From contig NZ_MCNV01000018.1 of assembly GCF_001718195.1 (NCBI RefSeq), positions 62,001-126,000 of the forward strand: a stretch of 64,000 nucleotides of DNA, written 5' to 3'. This DNA comes from Paraburkholderia nodosa (lineage in GTDB: Bacteria > Pseudomonadota > Gammaproteobacteria > Burkholderiales > Burkholderiaceae). The notes below the pieces were generated by a model. That model worked only from the letters and a program-made list of their open reading frames with translations, did not search any database and was not told the DNA's origin. The translations under genes were made by a program, and so were the position numbers. Shown in pieces: positions 1-8,491 of this stretch (the first letter of the stretch is position 1; each line of letters begins with the position of its first letter).

Positions 1-1
1 C

Positions 2-1177
2 CATGCGCTGCTCGCCGCCGATGGCGCCTGCTTTGGCAGCAAGATGGGCTGGGAGCGCGCGAACTTCTTCGCGCCAAAGCCCGTCGAGGCGCGCATCGAG
101 TACGCGTTCGGCCAGCAGAACTGGTTGCCGTGGAGCGGCGCGGAGCACCGCGCCTGCCGCGAACGCGTCGCGCTGTTCGACATGACGTCGTTTGCCAAGC
201 TGCTCGTCAAGGGGCGTGACGCGGAAGCTGTCCTGCAGGGCATCGTCGCCAATGACGTAGCCGTGCCGGTCGGCACCACGATCTATTCCGGTATCCTGAA
301 CGATCGCGGCGCTTACGAGTCGGACGTCACGCTCACGCGCCTGGCGGAAGACCAGTATCTCGTCGTCACAGGCTCCGCGCAGGCGACGCGTGACTTCGAC
401 TACATCGAGAAGGCGATTGGGCACGAGCGGCACTGCGTGCTCGTCGACGTCACCAGCCAGTACGCGGTGCTTGCCGTGATGGGGCCGCACTCGCGGGCAC
501 TGCTGCAAAGTGTTTCGAAAGCAGACTGGAGCCCCGCGGCGTTCCCGTTTGGTCAAAGCCGCGAGGTCGATATCGGTTACGCGACCGTGCGCGCAACGCG
601 CGTGTCCTACGTCGGCGAACTGGGCTGGGAGCTATACGTTCCCGTCGAATTCGCCGTAGGCGTCTACGAGACGCTTCATGCGGCGGGCGAAGCGTACGGC
701 CTTGTGAATGCGGGCTACTACGCGATCGAGTCGTTGCGCCTCGAGAAGGGCTACCGCGCGTGGGGCCGCGAACTCTCGCCCGAGCACAATCCCTTCGAAG
801 CCGGGCTCGCATTTGCATGCAAGCTCGACAAGGACATCGCCTTTCGCGGTCGCGACGCACTTCTGCGGCTGCGCGACCAGCCCTTGCAGCGTCGGCTCGC
901 CGTCTTCAGCGCCGACGGCGCAAGCGATCGCATGCTATGGGGCGGCGAGGGCATTCTGCGCGACGGCAAGCCGGTCGGCTCGGTAACGTCGGCCGCCTTC
1001 GGCCACACGCTCGGTTGTCCGGTTGCCATGGGCTATCTCTCGCGCCTGGACGGGCCTGTCGATGCCGCGTGGCTCGCCCAGGGGCGCTATATGATCGACG
1101 TGGCGGGAGAGCCGATTCCGGCGACGCTGCATCTGCAAGCGCCATACGACCCGTGCTCGTTGCGCACGAAGAGTTGA
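2..1177 (+). CDS. FAD-dependent dimethylglycine/sarcosine dehydrogenase-like protein, C-terminal part (5' end outside window)
   Basis: The reading frame is open from the first complete codon of the window, so the gene begins upstream and only the last 391 residues are present. They start with FGSKMGWERANFF, the bridge between the FAD oxidoreductase part and the folate-binding GcvT-like part of dimethylglycine and sarcosine dehydrogenases. Next comes the aminomethyltransferase fold, with FDMTSFAKLLVKG, YVGELGWELYVP and the ESLRLEKGYRAWGRELSPE block that normally contacts tetrahydrofolate. Family members demethylate methylated glycines and pass the one-carbon unit to folate. The FAD domain cannot be inspected, so the substrate is open. 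A LysR gene follows after about 70 bp in the same direction and may be unrelated. Confidence 0.85.
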   Translation, partial: HALLAADGACFGSKMGWERANFFAPKPVEARIEYAFGQQNWLPWSGAEHRACRERVALFDMTSFAKLLVKGRDAEAVLQGIVANDVAVPVGTTIYSGILNDRGAYESDVTLTRLAEDQYLVVTGSAQATRDFDYIEKAIGHERHCVLVDVTSQYAVLAVMGPHSRALLQSVSKADWSPAAFPFGQSREVDIGYATVRATRVSYVGELGWELYVPVEFAVGVYETLHAAGEAYGLVNAGYYAIESLRLEKGYRAWGRELSPEHNPFEAGLAFACKLDKDIAFRGRDALLRLRDQPLQRRLAVFSADGASDRMLWGGEGILRDGKPVGSVTSAAFGHTLGCPVAMGYLSRLDGPVDAAWLAQGRYMIDVAGEPIPATLHLQAPYDPCSLRTKS

Positions 1178-1248
1178 CTGAGTCATTGCGGGCAACTGAA
1201 GGGCTGCACGCGAGCGGGTCAACGGCATCGTCCTCCCAGGGTGGCAAC

Positions 1249-2112
1249 ATGCATTACGCGCAATTGCGGGCATTTCATGCGGTGGCGGAGCAGGGCGGCT
1301 TTTCGAAGGCCGCCCGTGCGCTTGCGCTGACACAGCCGGCGATTTCCGATCACGTGCGGCGCCTCGAACAGGACTATGGCGTACGACTTTTCGAGCGCAC
1401 CGCGCGGGGTGTCGAACCGACGGACCTCGGCCGGCGCCTCTACGCGGTGACGCGCCAGATGGTGGCCTGCGAGCGCGACGCCCGCCGCCTGCTCGAAGCC
1501 GCGGGCGAGCTCGAGTCGGGCGAGCTTTCCCTCGTTGCCGATGCACCGGACCTGGCGATGAGGCTGATCGGCGCGTTCCGGATGCGCCATCCGGGGATCG
1601 TGGTGAAACTCTCGGTGGCCAACGCGACCGAGTGCATGCAGCGCGTGCTGGCCGGTGTTGTCGATGCCGCGATCTCTGCCGCGCGGGTCGTGCATGCCGG
1701 CCTGGAAACGCGGGTGCTGTGCGAGGCGCCGCTTGCCGCCGTCGTTCCTGCCAGCAGCGCGCTCGCCACACAGGCAGCGCTCAGCTACGAGGCGCTCGTG
1801 CGCGAACCGATGATCTTCCGCGAGACGCAATCCGTCACGCAGCAACTGCTCGAAGCGGAGCTGGTGCGCAAGGGCCTGCAAGTGCGTCCCGTGCTGTACG
1901 TGGAAGGTCGCGAAGCATTGCAAACCGCCATCGCGCAGGGCGTTGGCGTGGGTGTCATCGCGCGCACCGAGTTCGGTGGCTCGCCGGGCGTCCGCGCGAT
2001 TGCGCTTGCCGACTGCCGGGTGCGCATGATCGAGTCGCTGGCGCGGCTCGCCGACCGTCCGGCGTCGAACCTCCTCGATGCACTGTTTAGTACCGACCCC
2101 GTATCGACCTGA
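1249..2112 (+). CDS. LysR family transcriptional regulator
   Basis: This 287-residue protein has the normal LysR length. An N-terminal winged helix-turn-helix covers about residues 1-60, with FSKAARALALTQPAISDHVRRLE as recognition region. The rest is the periplasmic-binding-like effector domain, ending in a VEGREALQTAIAQGVGVGVIARTE block. The ATG at 1249 is preceded by a purine-rich AGGGTGG. An open frame extends further upstream, but it overlaps the previous gene and gives unrelated arginine-rich sequence, so the short start is right. LysR proteins bind DNA and respond to small co-inducers. Its targets are unknown. Both flanking genes point the same way, so no divergent target is apparent. 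Confidence 0.9.
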   Translation: MHYAQLRAFHAVAEQGGFSKAARALALTQPAISDHVRRLEQDYGVRLFERTARGVEPTDLGRRLYAVTRQMVACERDARRLLEAAGELESGELSLVADAPDLAMRLIGAFRMRHPGIVVKLSVANATECMQRVLAGVVDAAISAARVVHAGLETRVLCEAPLAAVVPASSALATQAALSYEALVREPMIFRETQSVTQQLLEAELVRKGLQVRPVLYVEGREALQTAIAQGVGVGVIARTEFGGSPGVRAIALADCRVRMIESLARLADRPASNLLDALFSTDPVST

Positions 2113-2195
2113 CTTCGGGCTCGATGCTTGCTACCCGAGGCGGAACAACGATCGACTCATACGAAACAGATGGCCTCTATCATGAAACGCGAAGC

Positions 2196-2585
2196 ATGAA
2201 AGAACGAGCAACTGTCGTGTGCTGGCAGCAAGGACGGATTCTCCTCGTTGAACGGGGGCGATCGCGATGGTCGCTGCCCGGCGGCACGATCCGGCGCGCG
2301 GAGTCGCCGGCGGACGCTGCCGTACGTGAACTCAATGAAGAGACGACGCTCGAGGGCTGCGAGCTGGGATACCTGTTCCAGTTTGGCGGACTCAACAAGC
2401 GGCACCACGTCTTTTTCTCCGTGCTGCACGACGACGCGAGACCTGTGCCGAATAACGAGATTCTAAGGTGCCGATGGTTTCGTCCGCAGAAGGTCTCGAC
2501 ACTGATTACCAGCGTGCCGACACGGGAAATCGTCGATCTCCTGTTCGGTCATGAAATCAAGCAAACCACGCTCGTGCGCGCGTAA
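2196..2585 (+). CDS. NUDIX hydrolase
   Basis: The protein is about 129 residues from the ATG at 2196; an in-frame ATG at 2124 would add 24 poorly matching residues. It contains a full Nudix box: GG, TIRRA, E, seven residues, then RELNEET, matching G-x5-E-x7-REUxEExGU except at its last positions. The core begins RATVVCWQQGRILLVERGRSRWSLPGG, as in small Nudix proteins that hydrolyse nucleoside diphosphates linked to another group (X). No substrate can be assigned. It lies between a LysR gene and the molybdoenzyme operon, with about 210 bp of non-coding DNA after it. It is probably a housekeeping-type gene and not part of the sulfonate pathway. Confidence 0.85.
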   Translation: MKERATVVCWQQGRILLVERGRSRWSLPGGTIRRAESPADAAVRELNEETTLEGCELGYLFQFGGLNKRHHVFFSVLHDDARPVPNNEILRCRWFRPQKVSTLITSVPTREIVDLLFGHEIKQTTLVRA

Positions 2586-2794
2586 CGCGCTCTGCCGCCG
2601 AGCGGCCTCGCTGACCGCAGCGCTGTCCAGTCATCGAATCCAGACGCCAATCCCCGCGCATCGCCCGCAACTATCGGGCGGGCTGATGAATGAGATCGCA
2701 AATTGCGAGTTTTTCTATTTGCCGCTCATTTATACGATATTCATTGTCCGCACAGTGTTTGTGCGGCCGCACCGCAAGCGCATCTGGAGGAGCG

Positions 2795-5734
2795 ATGGAA
2801 CATCAGCCCCGCACGCAGAACGAAAAGCTCGAGGTCAAGACCACGACGTGCTACATGTGCGCGTGCCGCTGTGGCATACGCGTGCATCTTCGCGACGGCG
2901 AGGTTCGATATATCGACGGCAATCCCGAGCATCCGCTTAATCAGGGCGTAATCTGCGCCAAAGGCTCGTCGGGCATCATGAAGCAGTATTCGCCGGCGCG
3001 CCTCACGCAGCCGCTGCTGCGCAAACCGGACGCCTTGCGCGGCACCGCCCAGTTCGAGCCCATCTCGTGGGAAGCGGCGTTCGACATGCTGGAAAAGCGC
3101 CTCGCGCATTTGCGCGCGACCGACCCGAGGCAATTCGCGCTCTTCACGGGCCGCGACCAGATGCAGGCCCTCACAGGCTTGTTCGCCAAACAGTTCGGCA
3201 CCCCAAACTATGCGGCGCACGGCGGCTTCTGCTCGGCGAACATGGCGGCCGGCATGATCTATACGATGGGCGGCTCGTTCTGGGAGTTCGGTGGGCCGGA
3301 CCTCGACCGCGCGAGACTGTTCTTCATGATCGGCACGGCGGAGGACCATCACTCGAATCCGCTGAAGATTGCGATTTCGAAGTTCAAGCGCGCGGGCGGC
3401 CGCTTCATCGCCATCAATCCGATCCGCACGGGCTACGCGGCAATCGCCGATGAGTGGGTGCCGATCCGTCCCGGCACGGATGGTGCGCTGTTCATGGCGC
3501 TCATGCGTGAGCTGATCGAACAGAATGCGTATGACCGCGAGTTCGTCGAGCGCTATACGAATGCCGGTGAACTGCTCGATATGCGCGCCGACAGCGATAC
3601 GTACGGCCTGTTCGTGCAGGACCCGGCGGTCGAAGTGCGCAATCCGCTGTTTCCGCAGAATCACCTCTGGTGGGACGCCGCGAGTCAGCGCGAAGTGCCG
3701 CATCATGCGCCGGGCGTGCGTCCCGCGCTGGAAGGGCGCTATACGCTCGCAGACGGCACGCCGGTCGCGCCATCGTTCGGGTTGCTGCGCGAGCAGGTTG
3801 CCGACTGCACGCCCGAGTGGGCGGCGCAGATCACCGGCATTCCCGCCGCCACGATCCGCCGGCTGGCTCAGGAAATGGCCGATGTCGCGCGCGATCAAAA
3901 GATCACGTTGCCGATTCAGTGGACCGACGCCTGGGGCGAAACGCACGAAACCGTGACGGGTGCGCCCATTGCCTTTCACGCCATGCGCGGGCTCGCCGCT
4001 CACTCGAACGGCTTTCAGTCGATACGCGGCCTCGCCGTGCTGATGTCGCTGCTCGGCACCATCGACCGGCCGGGCGGTTTCCGGCATAAGTCGCCTTACC
4101 CGCGCGCCGTGCCGCCTTCGGCGAAGCCGCCCAACAGCCCCGACGACGTGAAGCCGAACACGCCGCTCGCGAATGGTCCGCTGGGCTGGCCCGCCGCGCC
4201 GGAAGATCTGTTTATCGACGCCAAGGGCGAGCCCGTGCGCATCGACAAGGCGTTTTCGTGGGAGTATCCGCTCGCCGTGCATGGCTTGATGCATAGCGTC
4301 ATTACGAACGCGTGGCGCGGCGATCCGTATCCCATCGATACGCTGTTGATCTTCATGGCCAACATGGCGTGGAATTCGTCGATGAACACGATGGAAGTCC
4401 GCAAGATGCTCGCGGACAAGCACGAGAACGGCGAGTACAAGATTCCGTTCATCGTGGTGTGCGATGCGTTCCAGTCGGAGATGACGGCCTTCGCCGATCT
4501 GATCCTGCCCGACACGACCTACCTCGAACGCCACGACGCGATGTCGATGCTCGACCGGCCCATTTCCGAATTCGATGGTCCGGTGGACTCCGTGCGCGTG
4601 CCGGTCGTCCCGCCGACGGGCGAATGCAAGCCGTTCCAGGAAGTGCTCGTCGAGCTGGCGAGCCGCCTGAAGCTGCCGGCTTTCACGACGCCCGAAGGCA
4701 CGCGCAAATACCGCGACTATCCGGACTTCATCATCAATCACCAGACGGCGCCGGGCTCCGGCGTGGGCTTCCTGATCGGCTGGCGCGGCAAGGACGGCGA
4801 GAAGGCGCTGGTTGGCGAACCGAACCCGCGGCAGTGGGATGAGTATGCGAAGCACAACTGCGTCTACCACTACACGCTGCCCGAGTCGCTGCAGTACATG
4901 CGCAACTGCAACGGGCCTTATCTGGACTTCGCTGTCGAAAAGGGCTTTCGCAAGTTCAACGAGCCGATCGTCATCGCGCTTTACTCGGACGTGATGCAGA
5001 AGTTCCGGCTCGCCGCGCAGGGCAAGAGGAAGGGCCGGCAACCGCCCGAGCATTTGCGCGCGCGTATCGAGCAGTACTTCGACCCGCTGCCGTTCTGGCA
5101 TCCGCCGCTCGAGCACGACGCGACCGATCACGCGCAGTATCCGCTCGCGGCCGTCACGCAGCGTCCCATGGCGATGTACCACTCGTGGGACTCGCAGAAC
5201 GCCTGGCTGCGGCAGATTCATGGCGAGAACTATCTGTACATGAATCCGCGCACGGCGGCGGCGCAGGGCATCGAGGACGGCGGCTGGATCTACGTCGAAT
5301 CGCAATGGGGCAAGGTGCGCTGCCTCGCGCGCTACAGCGAGGCGGTCGAGCCCGGCACGGTCTGGACGTGGAACGCCATCGGCAAGTCGGCGGGCGCGTG
5401 GAATCTCGGACCCGACGCGAACGAATCGCAGCGCGGCTTCCTGCTGAACCACCTGATCGCCGACGAGATTCCCGTCAAACGCGCCGATCACACGCGCACG
5501 TCGAACTCCGATCCGATCACGGGGCAGGCCGCATGGTACGACGTGCGCGTGCGCATCTATCCGGCGGAGGCGCACGCCGACCACACGCTGCCGCAGTTCG
5601 CCCCCATGCCCGCGCTGCCGGGCGCCGTCGGCACCAGCGGCGCGGGAGGCCTCGTCCATCGCGTCGCGCAGGCGTATTTCGCCGGGCGCGGCGAGTTTGC
5701 CGCGCGGCTTGCGAAAGCCGCGCAACGCAAGTGA
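2795..5734 (+). CDS. soeA: Molybdopterin oxidoreductase catalytic subunit, SoeA-like (sulfite dehydrogenase)
   Basis: This is a 979-residue enzyme of the DMSO-reductase family. The N-terminus carries a [4Fe-4S] motif, Cys19-x2-Cys22-x3-Cys26-x27-Cys54. There is no Tat signal peptide, so it should act on the cytoplasmic face. Downstream are the bis-MGD binding blocks, including RIDKAFSWEYPL, DLILPDTTYLERHD and a C-terminal HTRTSNSDPITGQAAW region. The ATG at 2795 follows GGAGG at 2786-2790. It heads an operon with an Fe-S subunit and a DmsC-type anchor. That arrangement and the cytoplasmic location match SoeABC, which oxidises sulfite to sulfate and feeds electrons to quinone. The neighbouring sulfonate genes release sulfite, which supports this. 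Polysulfide or thiosulfate reductase is the main alternative. Confidence 0.8.
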   Translation: MEHQPRTQNEKLEVKTTTCYMCACRCGIRVHLRDGEVRYIDGNPEHPLNQGVICAKGSSGIMKQYSPARLTQPLLRKPDALRGTAQFEPISWEAAFDMLEKRLAHLRATDPRQFALFTGRDQMQALTGLFAKQFGTPNYAAHGGFCSANMAAGMIYTMGGSFWEFGGPDLDRARLFFMIGTAEDHHSNPLKIAISKFKRAGGRFIAINPIRTGYAAIADEWVPIRPGTDGALFMALMRELIEQNAYDREFVERYTNAGELLDMRADSDTYGLFVQDPAVEVRNPLFPQNHLWWDAASQREVPHHAPGVRPALEGRYTLADGTPVAPSFGLLREQVADCTPEWAAQITGIPAATIRRLAQEMADVARDQKITLPIQWTDAWGETHETVTGAPIAFHAMRGLAAHSNGFQSIRGLAVLMSLLGTIDRPGGFRHKSPYPRAVPPSAKPPNSPDDVKPNTPLANGPLGWPAAPEDLFIDAKGEPVRIDKAFSWEYPLAVHGLMHSVITNAWRGDPYPIDTLLIFMANMAWNSSMNTMEVRKMLADKHENGEYKIPFIVVCDAFQSEMTAFADLILPDTTYLERHDAMSMLDRPISEFDGPVDSVRVPVVPPTGECKPFQEVLVELASRLKLPAFTTPEGTRKYRDYPDFIINHQTAPGSGVGFLIGWRGKDGEKALVGEPNPRQWDEYAKHNCVYHYTLPESLQYMRNCNGPYLDFAVEKGFRKFNEPIVIALYSDVMQKFRLAAQGKRKGRQPPEHLRARIEQYFDPLPFWHPPLEHDATDHAQYPLAAVTQRPMAMYHSWDSQNAWLRQIHGENYLYMNPRTAAAQGIEDGGWIYVESQWGKVRCLARYSEAVEPGTVWTWNAIGKSAGAWNLGPDANESQRGFLLNHLIADEIPVKRADHTRTSNSDPITGQAAWYDVRVRIYPAEAHADHTLPQFAPMPALPGAVGTSGAGGLVHRVAQAYFAGRGEFAARLAKAAQRK

Positions 5735-5749
5735 AACGGAGAGCATGCG

Positions 5750-6484
5750 ATGACACAGATGGCGCTCGTGATCGATCTGAACGTCTGCGTGGGTTGCCAC
5801 GCGTGCGTGACGAGCTGCAAGGAATGGAACACGTCGGGCGAGGCGGGCAGTCTCGCCGACTTTCGCCCGTATGACGCCGATCCGTCGGGCACGTTCTTCA
5901 ACCGGGTGCAGACGTTCGAAGCGGGCGAGTTTCCGCTTGCCGACACCGTTCATTTTCCCAAGTCCTGCCTGCACTGCGAGGACCCGCCGTGCGTGCCGGT
6001 CTGTCCGACCGGGGCAAGCTACAAGCGCAAGGAAGACGGCCTCGTGCTGGTCGACTACGACCGCTGCATCGGCTGCAAGTACTGCGCGTGGGCCTGCCCC
6101 TACGGCGCGCGCGAAATCGACGAAGCGCGCAAGGAAATGACCAAGTGCACGCTGTGCTCCGACCGCATCTACAACGAAGCGCTGCCAGAGCGCGACCGCA
6201 AGCCCGCGTGCGTGCTGGCGTGCCCGACCTCGGCGCGCCTATTTGGCGACATTCACGATCCGGAGTCGGTCGTGTCGAAGGCGATCCGCGAACGGGGCGG
6301 CTATCAGCTGATGCCCGAGTGGGGAACCCGGCCGTCGAATCACTATCTGCCGCGTCAACCGGTGACGTCCTGCGGCAGCGGCTCGTGTTCGTGCAAGACA
6401 GCGGGCGCGGGGGAGACCGAAACGCTGGAAACGCAGGTCGAACACGGCGCGCTCAATCTCGCGTCGATCGCCACGCGCGTATGA
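5750..6484 (+). CDS. soeB: 4Fe-4S ferredoxin-type electron-transfer subunit, SoeB-like
   Basis: This 244-residue protein starts 15 bp after soeA. It has four cysteine clusters typical of DmsB/PhsB/SoeB subunits: NVCVGCHACVTSCKEW near residues 11-23, CLHCEDPPCVPVCP near 76-90, RCIGCKYCAWACPYG near 104-118, and CTLCSDRIY with a later CVLACPTSARLFGD. These would bind four [4Fe-4S] clusters and carry electrons between the molybdenum site and the membrane anchor. The C-terminal tail is Cys- and Ser-rich (SCGSGSCSCK), outside the conserved fold and possibly an extra metal-binding region. There is no signal peptide, consistent with a cytoplasmic complex. Confidence 0.85.
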   Translation: MTQMALVIDLNVCVGCHACVTSCKEWNTSGEAGSLADFRPYDADPSGTFFNRVQTFEAGEFPLADTVHFPKSCLHCEDPPCVPVCPTGASYKRKEDGLVLVDYDRCIGCKYCAWACPYGAREIDEARKEMTKCTLCSDRIYNEALPERDRKPACVLACPTSARLFGDIHDPESVVSKAIRERGGYQLMPEWGTRPSNHYLPRQPVTSCGSGSCSCKTAGAGETETLETQVEHGALNLASIATRV

Positions 6485-6536
6485 GCACGTCAGCGCGCCC
6501 GCATGGCGCACCCCGAATCGTAGAGTGGAGAACGGT

Positions 6537-7490
6537 ATGAATCCGGCATTTTCCGTGGTGTTTCTCACCACGCTGAGCGGTGCGGGCCAGGGCTTGCTGA
6601 TCGCGCTCGTCGGCGTGGAGCTGGCGCAACGGCTCGGCTTCGGCGACGTGGCAGCGGTTCCGGCGATGTTCTATGTCGTCGGTGCGGCGCTTTCGTGCGC
6701 GCTGGCCGCATTGGGGCTCGTGGCGTCGTTCTTCCATCTCGGCCATCCCGAGCGGGCATGGCGGGCCATTGCGATGTGGCGCACGTCGTGGCTTTCGCGC
6801 GAATGTCTTTGCCTTCCCGCGTTTCTGGCCTGCACGTTTGCCTATGGTCTCGCGCACCTGCTAGGGGCCCCGTTTTCCCTGGCAATAGGGGGCGTGGCTG
6901 TCGTCGCGAGCCTGCTGCTGTTCGTGTGCACCGCGATGATCTACGCCTGCCTGCGCTTTCTCCAGGAATGGGCGACGCCGCTCACGCTGGTCAATTTCGT
7001 CTTGCTCGGCTGCGCGTCCGGCTTCACGCTCGCAACCGCGTGCGCCGCGAGATTCGCACCGGCCATGGCGGTGCCGCTCGCCGTCTGCGCGTGCGTGTTG
7101 ACGCTGGCGGGCTGCGCGTCGCGCACGGCCTCGCTGGTCCGCAATGCGCGTCTGCGTCCGAAATCGACTGTGCAAAGTGCGACCGGCATTCGCGCGGCAC
7201 ATGTCGAGCAGAAGTCGCGGGGATTTACGGCGGGCGCTTTCAATCTGCGCGAGTTCTTTCACGGCAAGACGCCAGGCGCGCTCAAACGCATCAAGTGGAC
7301 GTTCCTGATCGCGGCGTTCCTCGCTCCTTTCTGCCTCGTGGCGATCGGCGGCGGCATTCGATCCGTTGGACTCTCGTTCGCGGTGTTTTGCCTGGCGACT
7401 GTGATTCAGTACGCGGGCCTGGTGGCGGAGCGCTGGTTTTTCTTTGCTGAAGCGCGGCATCCGCAGAATCTCTACTATCAGCGTTCATAA
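6537..7490 (+). CDS. soeC: DmsC-type membrane anchor subunit, SoeC-like
   Basis: The protein is 317 residues from the ATG at 6537, which has GGAG at 6527-6530. It is a polytopic membrane protein of the DmsC family with about eight hydrophobic spans, beginning MNPAFSVVFLTTLSGAGQG. The conserved FFHLGHPERAWRAI segment lies in the first third, and the sequence ends with a typical AERWFFFAEARHPQNLYY. It should anchor SoeAB and exchange electrons with the quinone pool. The 3' end overlaps the 3' end of the convergent IclR gene by 13 bp. Confidence 0.85.
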   Translation: MNPAFSVVFLTTLSGAGQGLLIALVGVELAQRLGFGDVAAVPAMFYVVGAALSCALAALGLVASFFHLGHPERAWRAIAMWRTSWLSRECLCLPAFLACTFAYGLAHLLGAPFSLAIGGVAVVASLLLFVCTAMIYACLRFLQEWATPLTLVNFVLLGCASGFTLATACAARFAPAMAVPLAVCACVLTLAGCASRTASLVRNARLRPKSTVQSATGIRAAHVEQKSRGFTAGAFNLREFFHGKTPGALKRIKWTFLIAAFLAPFCLVAIGGGIRSVGLSFAVFCLATVIQYAGLVAERWFFFAEARHPQNLYYQRS

Positions 7491-8275
7491 TTCGCACGCT
7501 CCACGTCCCTGTACTCGCGGAACGTTTTCGCGGTTTCCGTTGCGGCATGCCTCAGGTCGGGCACGAAGGCGAGCAGGTCGTCGAGCGCGACGCGCCCAAC
7601 CGGCGCCTGGACGGCGATTGCCGCGCACGCACGGTTGCGGTCCAGCATCACGGGCACCGCAATCGCGATCAAGCCCTGTAAATGCTCCTGATTGTTGATC
7701 GCGAGCTGGCGGCGGCGCGTCACCGCTAGTTCTTTGCGCAACGCTTCGCGGTCGGTGATCGTTTGCTCCGAGTGGGCGCGCAGCGGCAGCGTATCGATCA
7801 TGCGGTCGCGCCGCTCCTTGGGCAAAAAGCTCAGTAGCAGCTTGCCGCTCGCCGAACAGTGCAGCGGCACGTGCGAGCCCGGCTGCAGATGCATGCGCAG
7901 CGGCCATTCGGTCTCCACGCGGTCGACATAGACCACGTCGTTGCCGGCGAGCATGGTGAGATTGCAGGTCTCGCCAATCTTTTCGACCAGCTGCTCGAGC
8001 AGCAAGTGCCGCGCCGCCGCCGGCCCCGCGTGCATCAGCACGTTCACCGCCATCATTCTCACGCGCGCCGAACATTCGTAGAGCTTGTCGTTGGCGCCGC
8101 GTGTGACGAGCCATGCGTCGGTGAGCTGGGCCAGGATGCGGTGCACCGTCTGCTTGGGCAAGCCGAGCGCATCGACCAGATCCGTCATCGCCAAAGGACG
8201 GCCCGCCTGGGCTAGCGTTTCCAGCACGCGAAACGCGCGCACTGCCGCCGCATTCGATTGGTTCGAGGTGGACAC
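7478..8275 (-). CDS. sauR: IclR family regulator, SauR-like (sulfoacetate operon regulator)
   Basis: This is a 265-residue IclR-type regulator. A winged HTH occupies about residues 8-70 (LPKQTVHRILAQLTDAWLV), followed by the effector domain with GETCNLTMLAGNDVVYVDRVE and LHCSASGKLLLSFLP blocks. The GTG start has a well-spaced AGGAG. It is transcribed away from the aldehyde dehydrogenase, CoA-ligase and MFS genes, the order described for sauR-sauS-sauT-sauU in Cupriavidus necator. The shared 216-bp upstream region holds a perfect 17-bp inverted repeat that could be its operator. The assignment rests on gene order plus family. Confidence 0.8.
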   Translation of the reverse strand: MSTSNQSNAAAVRAFRVLETLAQAGRPLAMTDLVDALGLPKQTVHRILAQLTDAWLVTRGANDKLYECSARVRMMAVNVLMHAGPAAARHLLLEQLVEKIGETCNLTMLAGNDVVYVDRVETEWPLRMHLQPGSHVPLHCSASGKLLLSFLPKERRDRMIDTLPLRAHSEQTITDREALRKELAVTRRRQLAINNQEHLQGLIAIAVPVMLDRNRACAAIAVQAPVGRVALDDLLAFVPDLRHAATETAKTFREYRDVERANYER

Positions 8276-8340
8276 GCTTGTCTCCTGCGTCGCTTGCCTT
8301 GTGCGGTCGACGCTAGCTTCCCGTCATTGTGCATCTTCCA

Positions 8341-8380
8341 ATGCGATTTTCGGGACTGGTGAAAGTCCCGAAAATCGCAT
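8341..8380. promoter_or_regulatory. Perfect 17-bp inverted repeat between sauR and sauS, candidate SauR operator
   Basis: ATGCGATTTTCGGGACT at 8341-8357 and its exact reverse complement AGTCCCGAAAATCGCAT at 8364-8380 are separated by six bases. The dyad lies 66 bp upstream of the sauR start and 112 bp upstream of the sauS start, as expected for a site controlling both divergent promoters. A second, weaker dyad, ATTCAT-6-ATGAAT, is at 8434-8451. IclR proteins usually bind such dyads. A transcript hairpin is the other possibility, though neither flanking gene ends nearby. Confidence 0.6.
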
Positions 8381-8491
8381 ATTCCGCGCCTTGATAGTCG
8401 TGTGTCTGCGATTGCGCGGGAATCGGGACTCGCATTCATGCGCCGATGAATAGATTGGCAGTACAGCCAATTATTTGATCGGAGCGCGCCG

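Noticed and set aside
2741..5974. Minus-strand open frame of over 1000 codons opposite soeA
   Set aside because: It is an antisense shadow of high-GC coding DNA: Arg/His-rich, no conserved domain, and the plus strand encodes a clear molybdoenzyme with a ribosome site.
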